Origin: Sapria himalayana
Taxonomy: Eukaryota; Streptophyta; Magnoliopsida; Malpighiales; Rafflesiaceae
DNA: 64,000 nt
Reading direction: 5' to 3'
NCBI GenBank assembly: GCA_029783825.1
Contig: JAREIK010003356.1
Coordinates: 1,249,516 to 1,313,515, forward strand
This document shows positions 13,864-28,142 of the stretch, in pieces (position 1 is the stretch's first letter; every line of letters starts with the position of its first letter). The notes below the pieces were generated by a model, which worked only from the letters and a program-made list of their open reading frames with translations, was not told the origin of the DNA and did no database searches. The translations under genes were made by a program, and so were the position numbers.

Positions 13864-16010
13864 TTTTAAAGATCAAATTATTTCAAATAGTGATCAATCT
13901 TCAAATGGAAGAATATATCAACATTCCAATGTTATTCGTTTAGCAACCTCTATTTTCTTTGTTAAAAGAAAATTCAATAATCAATTTAATTAAATATTTA
14001 TAAGAATGTCAGATCTAAGATAGAAGGAATGAGCATTACTATTCTAATCATGTTGACTTTGTTTACATAGATCTACCCTTATAGAATAACATACTGAATA
14101 TTTATAATTTTAAACAATCCAATTATATATATATATATATAATATGTATATATATATTTATATATTATTGCTTAGGAGTAGTAAATTCAAAAAGATGTAT
14201 AATCACATTACAACAAGTGTATATAAATATTAACATATATAATATCCAAGTTATGCTATTTGTTTTATGCTAACATTTCTAACATCATAAATTAGGGAGT
14301 GGTTCCTATCCCATATAAAAATAGATAATTTCTATGTGTCAACCACCAATGTTCTTAGATTCATTTTTTTAAATTGATTACATATCGCATTAATTTTAGA
14401 AGATTAACTTTTTTCGAATTATTTACAAGATTAACTTACACTTATTCTACCGTATGCTTATTTCAAATATATTACTTTTATTAGGAGGGCCTAAGAATCA
14501 ACTTTCAACTTAAAGCAACATCAAACAGTCAAAATACTATGAAGGAAATTGAATGAAATTAATTAATTCTGATTATTTAAAGTGCACATATGTAATTGTC
14601 CCACAAAATAAACAATAAGGCAACCAAAATTTTTATTATTATCTAACGTATCATAATAGCCTAAATGATGATGATTATTATTATTTTTACTATAATTATA
14701 TCATTATTTTAATTTTATCTTTCACAAAAAAATGTTTATATATATATATATATATATATATTCCAACAAAGGATAAATTTTTACTTATATATATTCCAAC
14801 TAAGGTTAACTTTTTACTTTAAATATAATGACTTTGTGTTTGAATTAAATGGAGAAGGATAATAAGAGGTCATCTGGGATGACTATTAATTTTGATGTCC
14901 CTATCTTTATATTTAAACAACAAATATAAGAATAATAATAATAATCCATAAATCAATAAATAGTTATTAATTTATTTCAAATTGCACATTTTCTTGAAGG
15001 AAATCAAACATGAGAAATTATTTCTCACAGTTAGCATGATTCTTAGAAAATTAAATATTTAAACAAAAAATATCATTTAATTATTCTATATATAAAAGTC
15101 AAATATGAGAAAATTCAATTCATTAATATAAAAATATTTTATTCTGCTCCTAATCTGATCATAGAACCTCCCATTATGCATTCTAGTGCATTATAGGTTT
15201 TTATTCCTTTTTTGTTATTTTTTTTACGAAAATTTGTTTAAATCATATTTGAGGTAAAAGCTAATTCTCTAATTTATAAGAAAAATTACATGACATTGGG
15301 GAAAAGAAAAAATAAGATGATATTTTTTATCAAACATGTCTAAGAAAAAAGAGAAAATAAAAAGTGTTTTGAGAAAATGAAAATTTTTATTGGCCATGTA
15401 TTTTCCTTTTAACTATATTATTTTATTTAATTCTAGCTACTTAAAAATTTTATATAATATTTACTGGACCCCCACATCTTATTTTCCTTATTTGTGTAGC
15501 TTATTTTAACAAATACTTTGCTTAATTTCTCATTTTCCATAAGTAATATTCCCATGTATAAAAGGTATATAACATATATATTCTCTTTTTGATAGTAATA
15601 TCCTTATTTGTGTAGGTTAATTTTATAAATAATTTGTTTAATTTCTCATATCCAATAATCAATATTCCGAGGTATATAAAGTACATCTTGTTATTATGAG
15701 GAAGATAGTAATATTCTATTCAAACTTCTCCATGAATAGAAAACATTTAAAAAATAAAGTAAAAGTATTTAATTAGGTGCGTATTAATTTGCCTATCATC
15801 TATTTCTATACAAGATAATAATATATTTTGATTTTGCTGTAATATCAAACATAAAATAAACAAATACGTGAGTTAGACTAATTTATAGATATGACATTAC
15901 ATGTCTCTAGGTCCTTAGGCTAATTGATTTTGAAATGGCATGACTATAGAGCACACATTTTTAGGAATTATAGCCTTCTTTTTTCCATACATTCACGGTC
16001 TGAAAAATAG
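13864..16010. other. Upstream non-coding region of the CACTA-1 transposase gene
   Basis: This is AT-rich sequence with no coding signal. The parts 13864-14090 and about 15000-16010 are collinear with 26859-28142 of CACTA-2, so they belong to the family. The part about 14090-15000 is absent from CACTA-2 and contains TA runs (14128-14157 and about 14739-14761). It is either an insertion here or a deletion there. The promoter of the minus-strand transposase should lie in this region, but no specific element is assigned. Confidence 0.7.
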
Positions 16011-17640
16011 AGGAGGAAAGAAAATCCTTGGCCCTCCACATTGCCTTATTTGACATCCTTTCCCAAGAATTATTTTATTTTATTTTGTAGACATGTGAAA
16101 AGATTGACATGACTCAATGAGTAGAAAATTTGGAATCACATTTTTTCTAAATGGCAGTGTGATAGGAAGTAGAAAATTGTTCCAGAACTTAGCTCCCACT
16201 TTGCCTTCTCCCTTCAAACCAAACTAGCGAACTTAGCTCTGAAACTAGAAATAACACTCTCTAAACGTCATAACCTTTCAAACATTAACTCAACCCGTTA
16301 ACTCCTAAAAAATGTAATCTTGCAATAGTAAATTCTTCAACCTTTTTAAAGTAGAGCCCACCCTAGAACACTATAAGCATCCATATTTGATAAACTTAAA
16401 CTGCTTAACAAAAAAATTAGGGAAGATTTTCTCATTTTCTGATACATAAATTATAGTGAACTAACCCATTTTTGATACAATAAATTAAAAGGAGACAATG
16501 AAAAAGACATTAAAAATTAGACTCCTCATTTATAAGACTATCAAAGAAATCTCAAGGTCCTCCACCAACAAAATCAATGTCTGAATCGTAAATATAGTTC
16601 ATTTTTTACCAGATTTCTAGGAGCTCCTCATGGGTGAGAACATTAAAAGTTGGATTCATCATGTACAAGTCACCGAAAGAAGACTCTGGATTAATAATAC
16701 CACAAAATCGTTGATTCAATAGGAGCTTTCAACTGATTCAGTCGGAAGAATGAAAAGAAGAATAGTAGTCTACCATTTAGATTAGTGTTGTTTGTGACTT
16801 TGTGCTTTGTCGGGTTGCAAGAGTTTTAGAGCATCTCCAACAATGCTCTCTTATTTAGAAACTAAAAAATTATTAAAATAATATATTATCTATTTTAGCT
16901 ATTCAATTTTTAAAGTAAACTCCAACAATGTTATCTATTTTAGTTATCCACCTCAACAAACTATAACTAACTTTTAAAAAATAATTTTTTAACTAATATA
17001 TAAAATACCATTTCATCACAACACACACAATGCTGATATATACTTAAATTTAACTAGATAATTATTTTAAAAACAAAAAATAAAATAAATGATTTTGACC
17101 TGAATCAAAAACAAAAATTTATATTTAAGAAAAATGAGATGAAATTAAAAAACAAACAAAATTTATATTTTAGCTATCCAGATTTCACTATATTTATATT
17201 TAAAAAATATATATTTAAAAAATGAGATGAATTTAAAAATTTATATTTTAGCTATACAGCCACGAAATATGGGTAGCTAAAATCTAGTTTTGGCTGGATT
17301 TTAACTAGATAAAATAGATAACATGATTCACGAAATCATGTTTCACGAAAACATGATTCACTAAATCTCATTTATATCTAAAAATGAGATGAAATTTAAC
17401 TAGATAAACATGATTCACGAAATCTTTTTTTTGTTGAAAGAAAGCATGATTTTGTGAATCGAAATCCATATTTTGTGCATCGAAATCCAGTTTTCACTGC
17501 CCGAAACATTTCTTTCGATTCATGAAATCATGTATTAACGAATACATGATTTTTATTTTTTTCGATTTATTAATGAAATCTTGATTTTGTTGCTCGTAAT
17601 ATTTTTTTCAATCAGCGAATCAATATACTAGGACATGGTG
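16011..17640. other. CACTA-1-specific segment, possibly acquired sequence
   Basis: Collinearity with CACTA-2 stops near 16010 and resumes near 17760. Inside, the minus strand at about 16700-16540 reads PESSFGDLYMMNPTFNVLTH then EELLEIW-stop, followed by a DFVGGGP motif. This looks more like coding sequence than the surroundings, but I do not recognise the protein. At about 16830 a GAGCATCTCCAACAATG motif begins a block with repeated TTAGCTAT(C/T)CA motifs, resembling a widespread class of plant dispersed repeats. At 17320-17480 short near-palindromes such as CATGATTCACGAAATCATG recur. Confidence 0.5.
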
Positions 17641-18423
17641 TTGAAGATAAAATTGAAAATACTGCTCAAAACATAATCTCAATTGATGCGTTAAAAATAT
17701 TAAGATTACCTAGATTTTGGATACTTTTCAAAATGATAATCTCGAGTGATGCGTCTGGCGAGGAATGAAGACTCGCAATTTCTAGCGAATCTTCATTTTA
17801 TTAAATGAAGATAAATTAAATATTATATTCATCATATCATTTTATTAAATGACCTTAAATTTTCATTTTATTATTATTTCAATTAGGGATAAATTAAATA
17901 TTAATAGATTAAATTTAAAAATTAAATATTATTACTTATTTTATAATTAAAAAATTCAAATTTGAATGTAAAAATATTAATTTTTTTTTTAAATTTGATC
18001 ATAAGTTTCTTTTTTTTTTTAATAAATAATTTTCATCTAAAAATTGATAATTTTTTTTATTAATCTAGAGTAAAATTTAAAATATTATTACTTATTTTAC
18101 AAACAAAAAAAATACAAAACTAATTAGTTCCAAATCAATAAATTCAAAATTAATATTTTTATATCCATGACACTTATAAAAGTGACAAGGTTTTTAATTT
18201 TCAGCCCCTTATTCCTTTTCATTTTTTAAGGAGTCAAGAAATTTCCTAACCTATTTGTCTTAACAATGACACTTCTAGTAAGCACCATAAAAATAGAAAA
18301 CATGTTCCAAATAATGATGTTTTTAGAAAAATGCCATGACATGTCTAATTACAAATAGAATAATGACAATTTCTGAAAATGTTATGGAACAAAACGTCAT
18401 AAATTTGAAGTTTTGTTGTAGTG
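17641..18423. repeat. Right subterminal region and right terminus of CACTA-1
   Basis: It is collinear with 29750-30335 of CACTA-2. It holds the inverted motif GACACTTATAAAAGTGACA near 18169-18187, and a further GACACTT near 18260-18280. It ends with the inverted terminus whose reverse complement is CACTACAACAAAACTTC. Read in that direction the terminus is followed by a TTTATGACG motif, which mirrors the left end. Confidence 0.88.
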
Positions 18424-18426
18424 TAG
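18424..18426. repeat. Right 3-bp target-site duplication (TAG) of CACTA-1
   Basis: TAG directly follows the right terminus GTAGTG and matches 5399-5401. After it the GATA satellite continues in the phase it had on the left. Confidence 0.85.
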
Positions 18427-21400
18427 ATAGAAAGATAGGCACATAAACACATAGTAGATAGACAAATAGACAAATAGACAAATAGACAGATTGAATATAA
18501 ATAGATAGATAGATAGAATGATAAATAGATAGAATGATAAATAGATAGATAAAGTGATAGACAGACAGATAGATAGATAAATAGATAGATAGATAGATCG
18601 ATTGATTAATACATAGATAAATAAGTAGATAGACAAATAGACAAATAGATAGATAGTCATATACAAAGATCGTCACATAGCCAGATAGATGGATATGCAA
18701 ATAGACAGATAGAGAGATTGACAATTAGATAGATATACAAAGAGAACTATAGACATATTGACATTTTGATATATAAGAACATATACATATTTATAATTAG
18801 TCAAATAGACAAATAGAGAGATACACTAATAGATACATAGTCAGATAAATAGATATAGAAATAGATATATAGATAGATATAGAGATAGATAGATAGATAT
18901 AAAGATAGATATATAGAGATACAAATAGAGAGATAGACAAATAGATATATATATATATATATTGTTATACTATTATATAGTTAGATAGATATAGAGATAG
19001 ACAGATAGATAGATAGATAAACAAATAGACATATTGACAGATTAACAGATAGACTGATAAAAATATAGATGGATTGATAGATGAAAGATAGATAAATAGA
19101 TAGACAAATAAAGAGTTAGAATCATTGAAAATAGATAGATACATAGAAAGACATATAGATAGATAGATTGATTGACTGTTAGATATATTGATAGATAGAT
19201 AATTTGATTGATAAATATATATATATATATTGATAGATAGACATATAGATAGGTCGATAGATTGATTGATTGATTCATAGACAGATAGATAGGTAGATAG
19301 ATACGTATATTGATAGATAAATAGATACACAGACACATTGAAAAATTGATAGAAGAAATATAGATAAATAGATAGATATACAGATTGATACATAGATAGA
19401 TAAACATATATACTAATAGATAGATAGATAGATATATAGATAGATAGATATATAGATAGACAGATATATAGATAGCCTGATTCATAGATATACAAATAGA
19501 TAGATAAACAGATAGACAAATTGATATAGAGATTGATATACTGATAAATAGAGAGATAAATAGATAGAAAGATAGATAGTTAGAAGACTAGACCCATAGA
19601 AAGATAGATTGATTGACATATAAAGTCTTAGTATGATATCCAAATAGATAGATTGATAGACATATAGATTGATATTTAGATAGATAGATAGATAGATAGA
19701 AATATAGGTAGATAGATAGATAGAGAGATATATAGATACACAGATAGATAGATAGAGTGATATATAGATATACATATACATAGATAGCCAGATATAAAGA
19801 TTGATTTATAAAAAGATACATAGAAAGACAAAATAGATAATTAGACAAATACAAAGAAGATAGAAATATAGATACATAGATATATAGATAGAAAGATAAA
19901 TAGATAGATAAAAAAAGATATATAGACATATATATATATATATATGTATGTATGTATGTATGTATAGATTAATAGATAGACAGAAAGACAGATAAATAGA
20001 TTTATAGATACATAGATAGACAGATAGACAATTAGACAAATAGAAAGATTAAAAGATAGTCAGACAAAAGATATGCATAATAATATAAATACAGATCGAT
20101 AGATATAAATATAGATAGATAGATAAACAAATATTTATATATATAGTTAGATAGACAGATAGGCATATAGAAAGATAGAAAGATAGACACATAAACACAT
20201 AAATACATAAATAGATAGTCAGATAGACAAATAGATAAATAAACATATAGACATATATATATATAGACAAATAAATAGATAGTCAAATCAATAGACAGAT
20301 AGATAAATAGATATATAGAAAGATAAAGAGATAGATAGTTAGATAGACAGCTCGATAGATAGGTAGGTAGACAAATAGATAGAAATATAGATAGATATAT
20401 AAACTGATAGATAGATTGATTGATTGACATTTTGATAGATAGACACATAAATAAATAGATAGATATATAAAAATATAGATTGGTAGATGATAGATATACA
20501 GATTGACAGATAGACATATAGACAAATAGATATATAGATAGATAGACATGCAGATAGATAGATAGATAGATATATATAGATATAGATAGATAGATATAAT
20601 GATCGATACATAGATTGAATGATAGATAGATAAACAAATAAATGTAAGATAGTTATATAGATATTGATAGAAAGATAGTTAGTTAGATAGTTACATATAT
20701 AGATTCATACAATTATAACATTTAGATTAAAGATAGATAGACATGTCGCAATATAGATAGATAGATGATAGACAAATAGATTCAGAGATATATAGATGTT
20801 GGATATCTAGATTGATAAATAGAAAGATAGTTATACAAAAAGAGTGAAAGATTGATACACTGATAGATTGATAGACTGATAGACACATAGACATATAAAC
20901 ATATAGAATAATAAAAAAATAGACAAATTGATAGATAGACAGATAGACCTATAGTAAAATAGATAAATAGACAAATAGACTAATAGATCGATAGATATAT
21001 AAATAGATAAATAGATAGATAGATAGACAAATATATACATAGATAGAAAGATAGATAGCCAAATTAACAAATAGATAATTAGAGTGATAGACTAAAAGAC
21101 AACTAGAGAAATATATATATAGACAGATATATACATAGACATATATATACATAGACAGATACACAGACAGATAAACAGATAAATAGATAAATATATAGTA
21201 GATAGATAAATAGACAGATAGATAGATAGATAGATAGAAAAATAAACTGATTGTAGATAGAAAAACAGATAAACTAATAGATAGATAGATAGATATAAAA
21301 ATAAATAGATAGATAGTTAGATAGTTATAAATATAGTTAGATAGAAATATAAAAAAATAGATAGACAAACAGACTAATAGAAAGATAAATAGACAACCAA

Positions 21401-21836
21401 ATAGATAGAAAGATAAATAGACATACAGACAAATGGACATATAGATAGATTAACATATATATAATTTTGATAGACAAACAAATAGATATATAGTGAAACA
21501 AATAGACTAATAGATAGATAGATAGCAAATAGACTGGTAGAATGATCGATAGACATATAGATCTATAGATAGAGAGATAGATAGATATATATATAGATTG
21601 ATAGAAAATAGATTGATAGACAAATAGATAGATAGATAGGTAGGTAGGTAGATATATAGTTAAACAAATAGATAGATAAACATATAGACAGATAAATAGA
21701 TAGAAAGATATATAGATTGAAAAATATATAGATAGATATTTAGATAGATAGATAGATAAATATATAAATAAACATAAAGGAAGATATTTAGATATCCAAT
21801 TTGACAAATATACTTATAAGTAGATAGATAGATAGT

Positions 21837-21867
21837 TATATAAATATAAATATAAATATAAATATAA

Positions 21868-21921
<54 letters not shown>
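21837..21921. repeat. TATAAA hexamer run grading into (TA)n
   Basis: Several consecutive TATAAA units pass into a perfect TA run of about 40 bases, inside array B. Confidence 0.95.
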
Positions 21922-21925
<4 letters not shown>

Positions 21926-22640
21926 AGATAAATAAATAGTTTGATAAATATACAGATTGATATATAAATAGATACAGAGATAAACACTTATACACAAATA
22001 CAAAAAGTCAAATAGACACATAGACACTTAGACAAATAGTGTGATAAATAGATACAAAAATAGATATACAAACATAAGAATACATATACAAATAAATAGA
22101 TAGACTGATAGACAAATAGATAGATAGAAAAATATAGAGATGGAAAGATAGATTGATAGATATGAAAATAGAAAGATATACCAATATACATATAGCTAGA
22201 TAGATAGATAGACAGATATACAAATAGATAGACATATAGATAAATAGATAGATAGATGAATAAATAGATAGGCAGAAAAATAAACATATTGAAAGACAGA
22301 TAAATGGATAGATAGATATATAGATAGATAGATAGATTGATTGATTAATTGATTGACATATAGATAGATAGATATATAAATTGATAGAGAGATAAACCTA
22401 TTGATATATAGACAAATACACAAAGAGACACATACACACACACACAAATATTAATAAATAGATACAAATATATAAAGACAAACATAAGAATAGATACACA
22501 AATAGATAGATAGATAGACATATAGATAAATAGATAGCTATGAAAATAATGAGATACAAAGATAAATAGATAGATAGATAGATAGAAAGATAGATAGACA
22601 AATAGATAGACAAATAGATAGACAGACTGATATACAGATA

Positions 22641-22744
22641 GACAGATAGATAGACAGATAGACAGATATAAAGATAAACAGATATAAAGATAGACAGATA
22701 GATAGACAGATAGACAGATATAAAGATAAACAGATATAAAGATA
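22641..22744. repeat. Exact 52-bp tandem duplication inside array B
   Basis: Two identical adjacent 52-bp units (22641-22692 and 22693-22744) are built of GACA, GATA and TAAA tetramers. Like the 96-bp duplication in array A this indicates recent local amplification. Confidence 0.88.
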
Positions 22745-24603
22745 GACAGAAAGACTGATAGATTAATACATATATAGACTCAAAGATAGTTAGATAGATA
22801 GCTAGATATACAGATAGAAAAGTAGATAGATAGAAAGCGATATAGGTAGAAAGATAGATAGATAAATAGAAAGGTATATATCAATATAAAGCTATATAAA
22901 TAGAAAGATAGACAAGTATATAGAATGCTATATAGATCGATAGATAGATATACAAATAGATTGATAGTAAAATAGACTTAGAGATAGACAGATAAATAGA
23001 TAAATAGATAGATTGATATATATACATATAGATATATAGAGATATAGATAGATAGATCGATATATAGAGAGATATATAGATAAATAAATTCAAATATAGA
23101 TAGAAATATAAATACAAAGATACATAGAGATTTAGATATATAGATAAATAATTATATAGATAGACTAATTTATAGATAGATAGATAAACAAATAAGTAGA
23201 TAGACATATATCCAAATATACAAATAAATCTATAAAAAGATAGACAAATGTTAGATAGACCGGTAGCTAGATAGATAGATAAATAGATTGATTGATAATT
23301 AAATAAATAAAGAAATAGATAGATATATATATATATATATATACATTTAGATATATAAATATAGAGATATTTAGACACAAAGACACATATAGACAAACAT
23401 ATTGACACATAAATACAAATACACATAGTTAGATGGAATATTGACAGATAAATTGAAAAATAGATATATAGATAGATATATAAATAGACAGATAGACAAA
23501 TAAATAGATAGACAGATAGATAGATATGTAGAAAGAAAAATAGAGAGATAAATAGATATACATAAAGATAGATACACACATAGATAGATAGATGGAAAGA
23601 AAGGCAAATAGAAAGATGTATTAAAAGATATATTGATTGATTGATTGATAGATAACTAAATATATAGCTAGATAGATTGATAGATAAAAAGATATGTAGA
23701 TAGATATATTGATTGATTGATATATATATATATACACACAAATAGATAGATACTCTGATAGATAGAAAAATAGACAAATATTTAGATAAATAAATAGACA
23801 GATAGACCGATATCTAGATAGGTAGATAGACACATATATAGATAGAAATATAGAAAGATAGACATATATATAGATCTATAGACACATAGAGAGATAGATA
23901 GATTACCACATAGATAGATAGATAAATAGATAGACAGATAAATAAATAAACAAATAAGTAGATAGGCTTTTAAGGTAGATAGTTAGATAAATAAATAGAC
24001 ATATTGACAAATAGACTGCTAGTCAGATAGATGGATAGAAAGATAGATTGATGAATAGATAAGCAAATAGACAGATAGACAAATATACAGATAAACAAAT
24101 AGATTGATAACAAATAGACAAATTGACAGATAGACTTATAAAAAATTAGCCATATAGAAAATTAGATAGAGAGACAAATAGGCATATTGATAGATTAATA
24201 GATAGGTATAAAAATAGATAGACTAATTGACTGATAAAAAGAAAGACAATTAGATAGTTAGAGAGATAGATAGATAGATAGATAGATAAATAGAAAGATC
24301 GACAGATAGATAGAATGACAAAAAGGCATATAAACAAATAGATAAATTGATAGATTGATAGAGAGATTGATGGATAGATACACAAATAAATAGATATATA
24401 TATATATATATATAAAAGATAGACATATAGATAGAAAGATAGATACACAAATATATAGATAGGTAGATAGATAGATAGCCACATATACACATAGACAGAT
24501 AGATTTATAGATAGTTAAACAAATAAATAGATAGAAAACATAGACAAATAAATAGATTGATAGATAGATACATTAATAAAATAGTACACAGATAGACATA
24601 TAG

Positions 24604-26858
24604 ATAAGGAACATTCAATTGTGAAATTATTTGGTAAAACACCTTTTTTCCATTCTAGAAAGTGTATAACATGCAGGAGGGAGATATGTTCTCTTCAATT
24701 CAAACCTTGGTGCCAATTCGCTCCTTAAGCCCATATCTACATGATCCAGGCGAGAATTAATGTTACCTTTGTCTTACCTGCAATGTTGAGTAAGGTACCA
24801 ATAATACTTTCACAAATATTTTTCTCAATATGCATTACATCCAAATTATAACAAATATGAAGATATTTCCAATACTCAATATCAAACAAAATTGACTTCT
24901 TTTTCCAATAATTTGTATTGTTGATTTTAGATTTTCCCAGATTAACCTTTTTTCCCCCAAGAATTGCAAATTCCATTGATTTTTTTTTAATATTTCCTCG
25001 CTAGTCAATATTTGTGGAGGTGACCCGAACTCTTGTTTTCCATCAAATCCTTTCTTTTGTTTCTTATATGGATGGTTTCTTGGATGAAATCGTCTATGTC
25101 CAGTATAGAAGTTCTTTTTTCCATGCTTTAACCTACAAGAATATGTTTCTTCTCCACATATTGGACAACCATAATATCATTTAACTTTGCAGCCTGACAA
25201 GTTTCCATATGCAGGAAAATAATTGATTGTCCATAAAAGAATGGCTCTTAATGTAAAGATTTCTTGTTTATGTGCATCGTAAACTTGAACTCCGACCTCC
25301 CACAATGTTTTTAGATCTTCTATTAGCGGTGCTAAATAGACATCAATGTCATTGCCAAGTTGTCGTGGACCTGAAATTAATAAAGATAACATCATAAATT
25401 TTCTTTTCATGCATAATCATGGAGGAAGGTTGTAAATTATCATGAGAATGGGCCAACAACTTTGTTTCCTATTAAATGAACTGTGAGGATTTATGAAATC
25501 TACAGAAATTGCAAGTCTCAAGTTTCTAGGTTCTAAGAAAAACTCAGGCCATCTGTGATCAAATTGCTTCCATGATGGTGAATCTGATGGATGACGCATT
25601 TTCCCATCAAAATTACTTTCTTCAACATGCCATTTAATGATTGAAACATTCTTCTAAATCTTGGAATTGAAGAAAAATACTACATTACTTTCGCAAGAAC
25701 TCCTTTTCTCCTCTTAGTTCATGTGTTATCTATCTTCCACCTCGAAGTTCCATAGGTAGGACATAAAGATGCATCTTTCAACTCCTTCCGATAAAGTACA
25801 CAATCATTTGGGAATTCATGTATTTTCTCATATTCCATTCCCAAAGAATTTAATGTCTTTTTTCGCTTAATACATGGACAAAGGCAATTCATTATTAAAA
25901 GACAACATATCTCCATGTATTTGTAAAAGCTCTGAAAAGATCTTATCAGACCACCCAAAATGTGCTTTCAAGATGTATAATTTGATCAAGGCAGACAATC
26001 TTGTAAAGTTTCTACAACCAGGATATAATGGTTTTCTATATCTTGTAGTAATCTTGCAAATAATTCAGGATCATTTTGACAATCATCATGTGCAGCTTGA
26101 ACCATTTCTATTGTACTACGTTGATCATCAAATTGAAGTCTATCATAATGTTATGCTCTTATGGTTGGTGGGCCACTTGGAGCTGCCTCTCCATGCTAAT
26201 ACCATGTATGATAACTCTGATCAATTCCAAAGAAAAATAAATGGTCTCGAACCTTTTGAGGAGTATGGAATATCATATTATCACATTGTAAGTATTGACA
26301 TCGAATCTTTTTTGCTTCATACATCGACAAAGGAAATTCATTATTTAAAGGCAACATTTCTCCAAGAATTTGTAAAAGCTCTGAAAAGCTATTATCAGAC
26401 CACCCAAAACGTGCTTTCAAGTTATATAATTTGATCAATGTAGACAATCTTGTAAAATTTCTCCAACCAAGATATAATGGTTTTTCTAGATCTTGTAGTA
26501 ATCTTGCAAACAATTTAGGATCATTTTGACAATCATCATGTGTAGCTTGAACCATTTCTATTATACTACATTGATCATCAAATTGAAGTCTATCATAATG
26601 TTCTGCTCTTATGGACGGTGGGCCACTTTGAGCTGCCTCTCCATGCCAATACCACGTATGGTAACTTTGATCAATTCCAAACAAAAATAAATGGTCTCGA
26701 ATCTTTTGAGTATTGAAAATCATATTACCACATTGTAAGCATAGACATTTAATGGAGGTTTTATTTTAAGAAATTTGTATTGCAAATACAACAAAGCATT
26801 CAACTCCATCTTCATATTCCTTCGATCTTCGATCCTTTGAGATCCATAAATGATCCAT
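24604..26858 (-). pseudogene. TNP2-like transposase remnant of CACTA-2
   Basis: The start at 26858 reads MDHLWISKDRRSKEYEDGVE. The N-terminal domain, the HPSDSPSWKQFDHRWPEFFL and LSLLISGPRQLGNDIDVYLA blocks (25600-25310) and the KKKSILFDIEYWKYLHICYN block (about 24910-24850) follow in order. The frame is cut by the breakpoint at 24604, before DUF4218. Several stops and frame changes are present, and the N-terminal region contains a tandem duplication. It is clearly related to the CACTA-1 copy but with scattered differences, so the two are not recent duplicates. Confidence 0.9.
25872..26735. repeat. About 448-bp tandem duplication within the CACTA-2 transposase
   Basis: Two units, about 25872-26300 and 26320-26740, are offset by 447-449 bases. 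Both correspond to one stretch of CACTA-1 (about 13325-13745). The units differ at many positions, so the duplication is not recent. On the minus strand one open stretch crosses from the second unit into the first, so the N-terminal domain end (HTWY) is repeated in the translated product. Confidence 0.85.
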
Positions 26859-28142
26859 TTTTAAAGAACAAATTATTTTCAATAGTGATCACACTTCAAA
26901 TAGAAGAACACATCAATATTCCAATGTTATTCATTTAGCAACCTCTTTTTTATCTGTTAAAAGAAAATTCAAAAATTATTTTAATAAAATATTAAAATGC
27001 ATGTCAGATATAAGATAGAAGAGATGAGCATTAATTTTAGTAATAATGTTGAATTTTTTTTACACATGCAACATTAATAGAATAATATTTAAAGATTAAA
27101 AATTATTTCTCATGGTTAGTATGATTCTTAGAAAAAAAAATATTTAAATAAAAAAATATCATTTAATTATTCTTTATATTAAAGTAAAATATGGGAAAGT
27201 TAATTTATTAATAAAAAAATATTTTATTCTCCTCTAAATCCGATCCTAGAACCTTCCATCATGCATTCTTTTGCATTATAGGTTTTTATTCCTTTTTTTG
27301 TTATTATTTTAACAAAAAATTATTTAAATCATTTTTGAGGTAAAAGCTGATTCTCTAATTTATAAGAATAAAGGACATTACATTGGGGAAAATAAAAAAT
27401 AAGTTGATTTTTTTTATCTAACATGACTAAGGAAAAGAGAAAATAAATAGTGTAATGAGAAAAGGACAATTTTAATTGGCAATGTATTTTCCTTTTAACT
27501 ATATTATTTTATTTATTTCTAGCTACTTAAATATTTTATATTCTATTTACTGCACCCCCAAATCTTATTTTCCTTATTCGTGTAGCTTATTTAAACAAAT
27601 ACTTTACTTAATTTCTCATTTTCAATAATCAATATTCTCATATATAAAACGTATATAACATATATGTTCTCTTTTTGAAAGTAATATCCTTATTTATGTA
27701 TATTATTTTTATATATACTTTGTTTAATTTCTCATTTCCTATAATCAATATTCCTAGATATATAAGATACATCTTTTTGTTTTGATAATAATATCCCTCT
27801 TTTCTTTCTTTTCTTTTTATGAGGAAGATAGTAATATTCTATTCATACTTCTCAATGTATAGAACTCATTTAAAAATTAGAGTAAAAGTATTTAATTAGG
27901 TGAGTATTAATTTACCTATCATCTATTTCAATACAAGATACTAATATATTTTGACTTTGCTATAATATCTAACATAAATTAAACAAATATGTGACCTTGA
28001 CGAATTTATAGATATGACATTACATGTCTCTAGGTCCTTAGGTTAATTGATTTTGAAATGACATGACTATAGAGCACAAATTTTTTGGAATTATAGCCTC
28101 ATTTTTTTCATACTTTCATAGTCTGAAAAACAGAGGAGGAGA
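26859..28142. other. Upstream non-coding region shared with CACTA-1
   Basis: AT-rich sequence collinear with 13864-14090 and about 15000-16010 of CACTA-1, without a recognisable gene. A run of TTTCTTTTCTTT near 27795-27820 is specific to this copy. Confidence 0.75.

Larger units (their letters stand above)
5402..18423 (-). mobile_element. CACTA-1: full-length CACTA (En/Spm) DNA transposon in GATA satellite
   Basis: This is a 13,022-bp element with termini CACTTCGACAAAA on the left and, read inward from the right, CACTACAACAAAA. They match at 11 of 13 positions. It is flanked by TAG duplications. Both ends carry subterminal motifs with GACACTT paired to AAGTGTC or AAGTGAC. All coding is on the minus strand: a TNP2-like transposase (10471-13863), then a TNPA-like protein (8350-10223) and a Ulp1-like protease region (7240-8280). 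Stops in every gene suggest it cannot move by itself. The region 16011-17640 has no counterpart in CACTA-2 and may be acquired sequence. Confidence 0.93.
18424..24603 (+). repeat. Degenerate GATA satellite, array B
   Basis: This has the same tetranucleotide family and the same orientation as array A, of which it is the continuation beyond CACTA-1. Variant units GACA, GATT, AATA and TATA are common. Small irregular islands occur (for example 18750-18790 and 20690-20740). It stops abruptly at 24604 at the truncated left side of CACTA-2. Confidence 0.95.
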
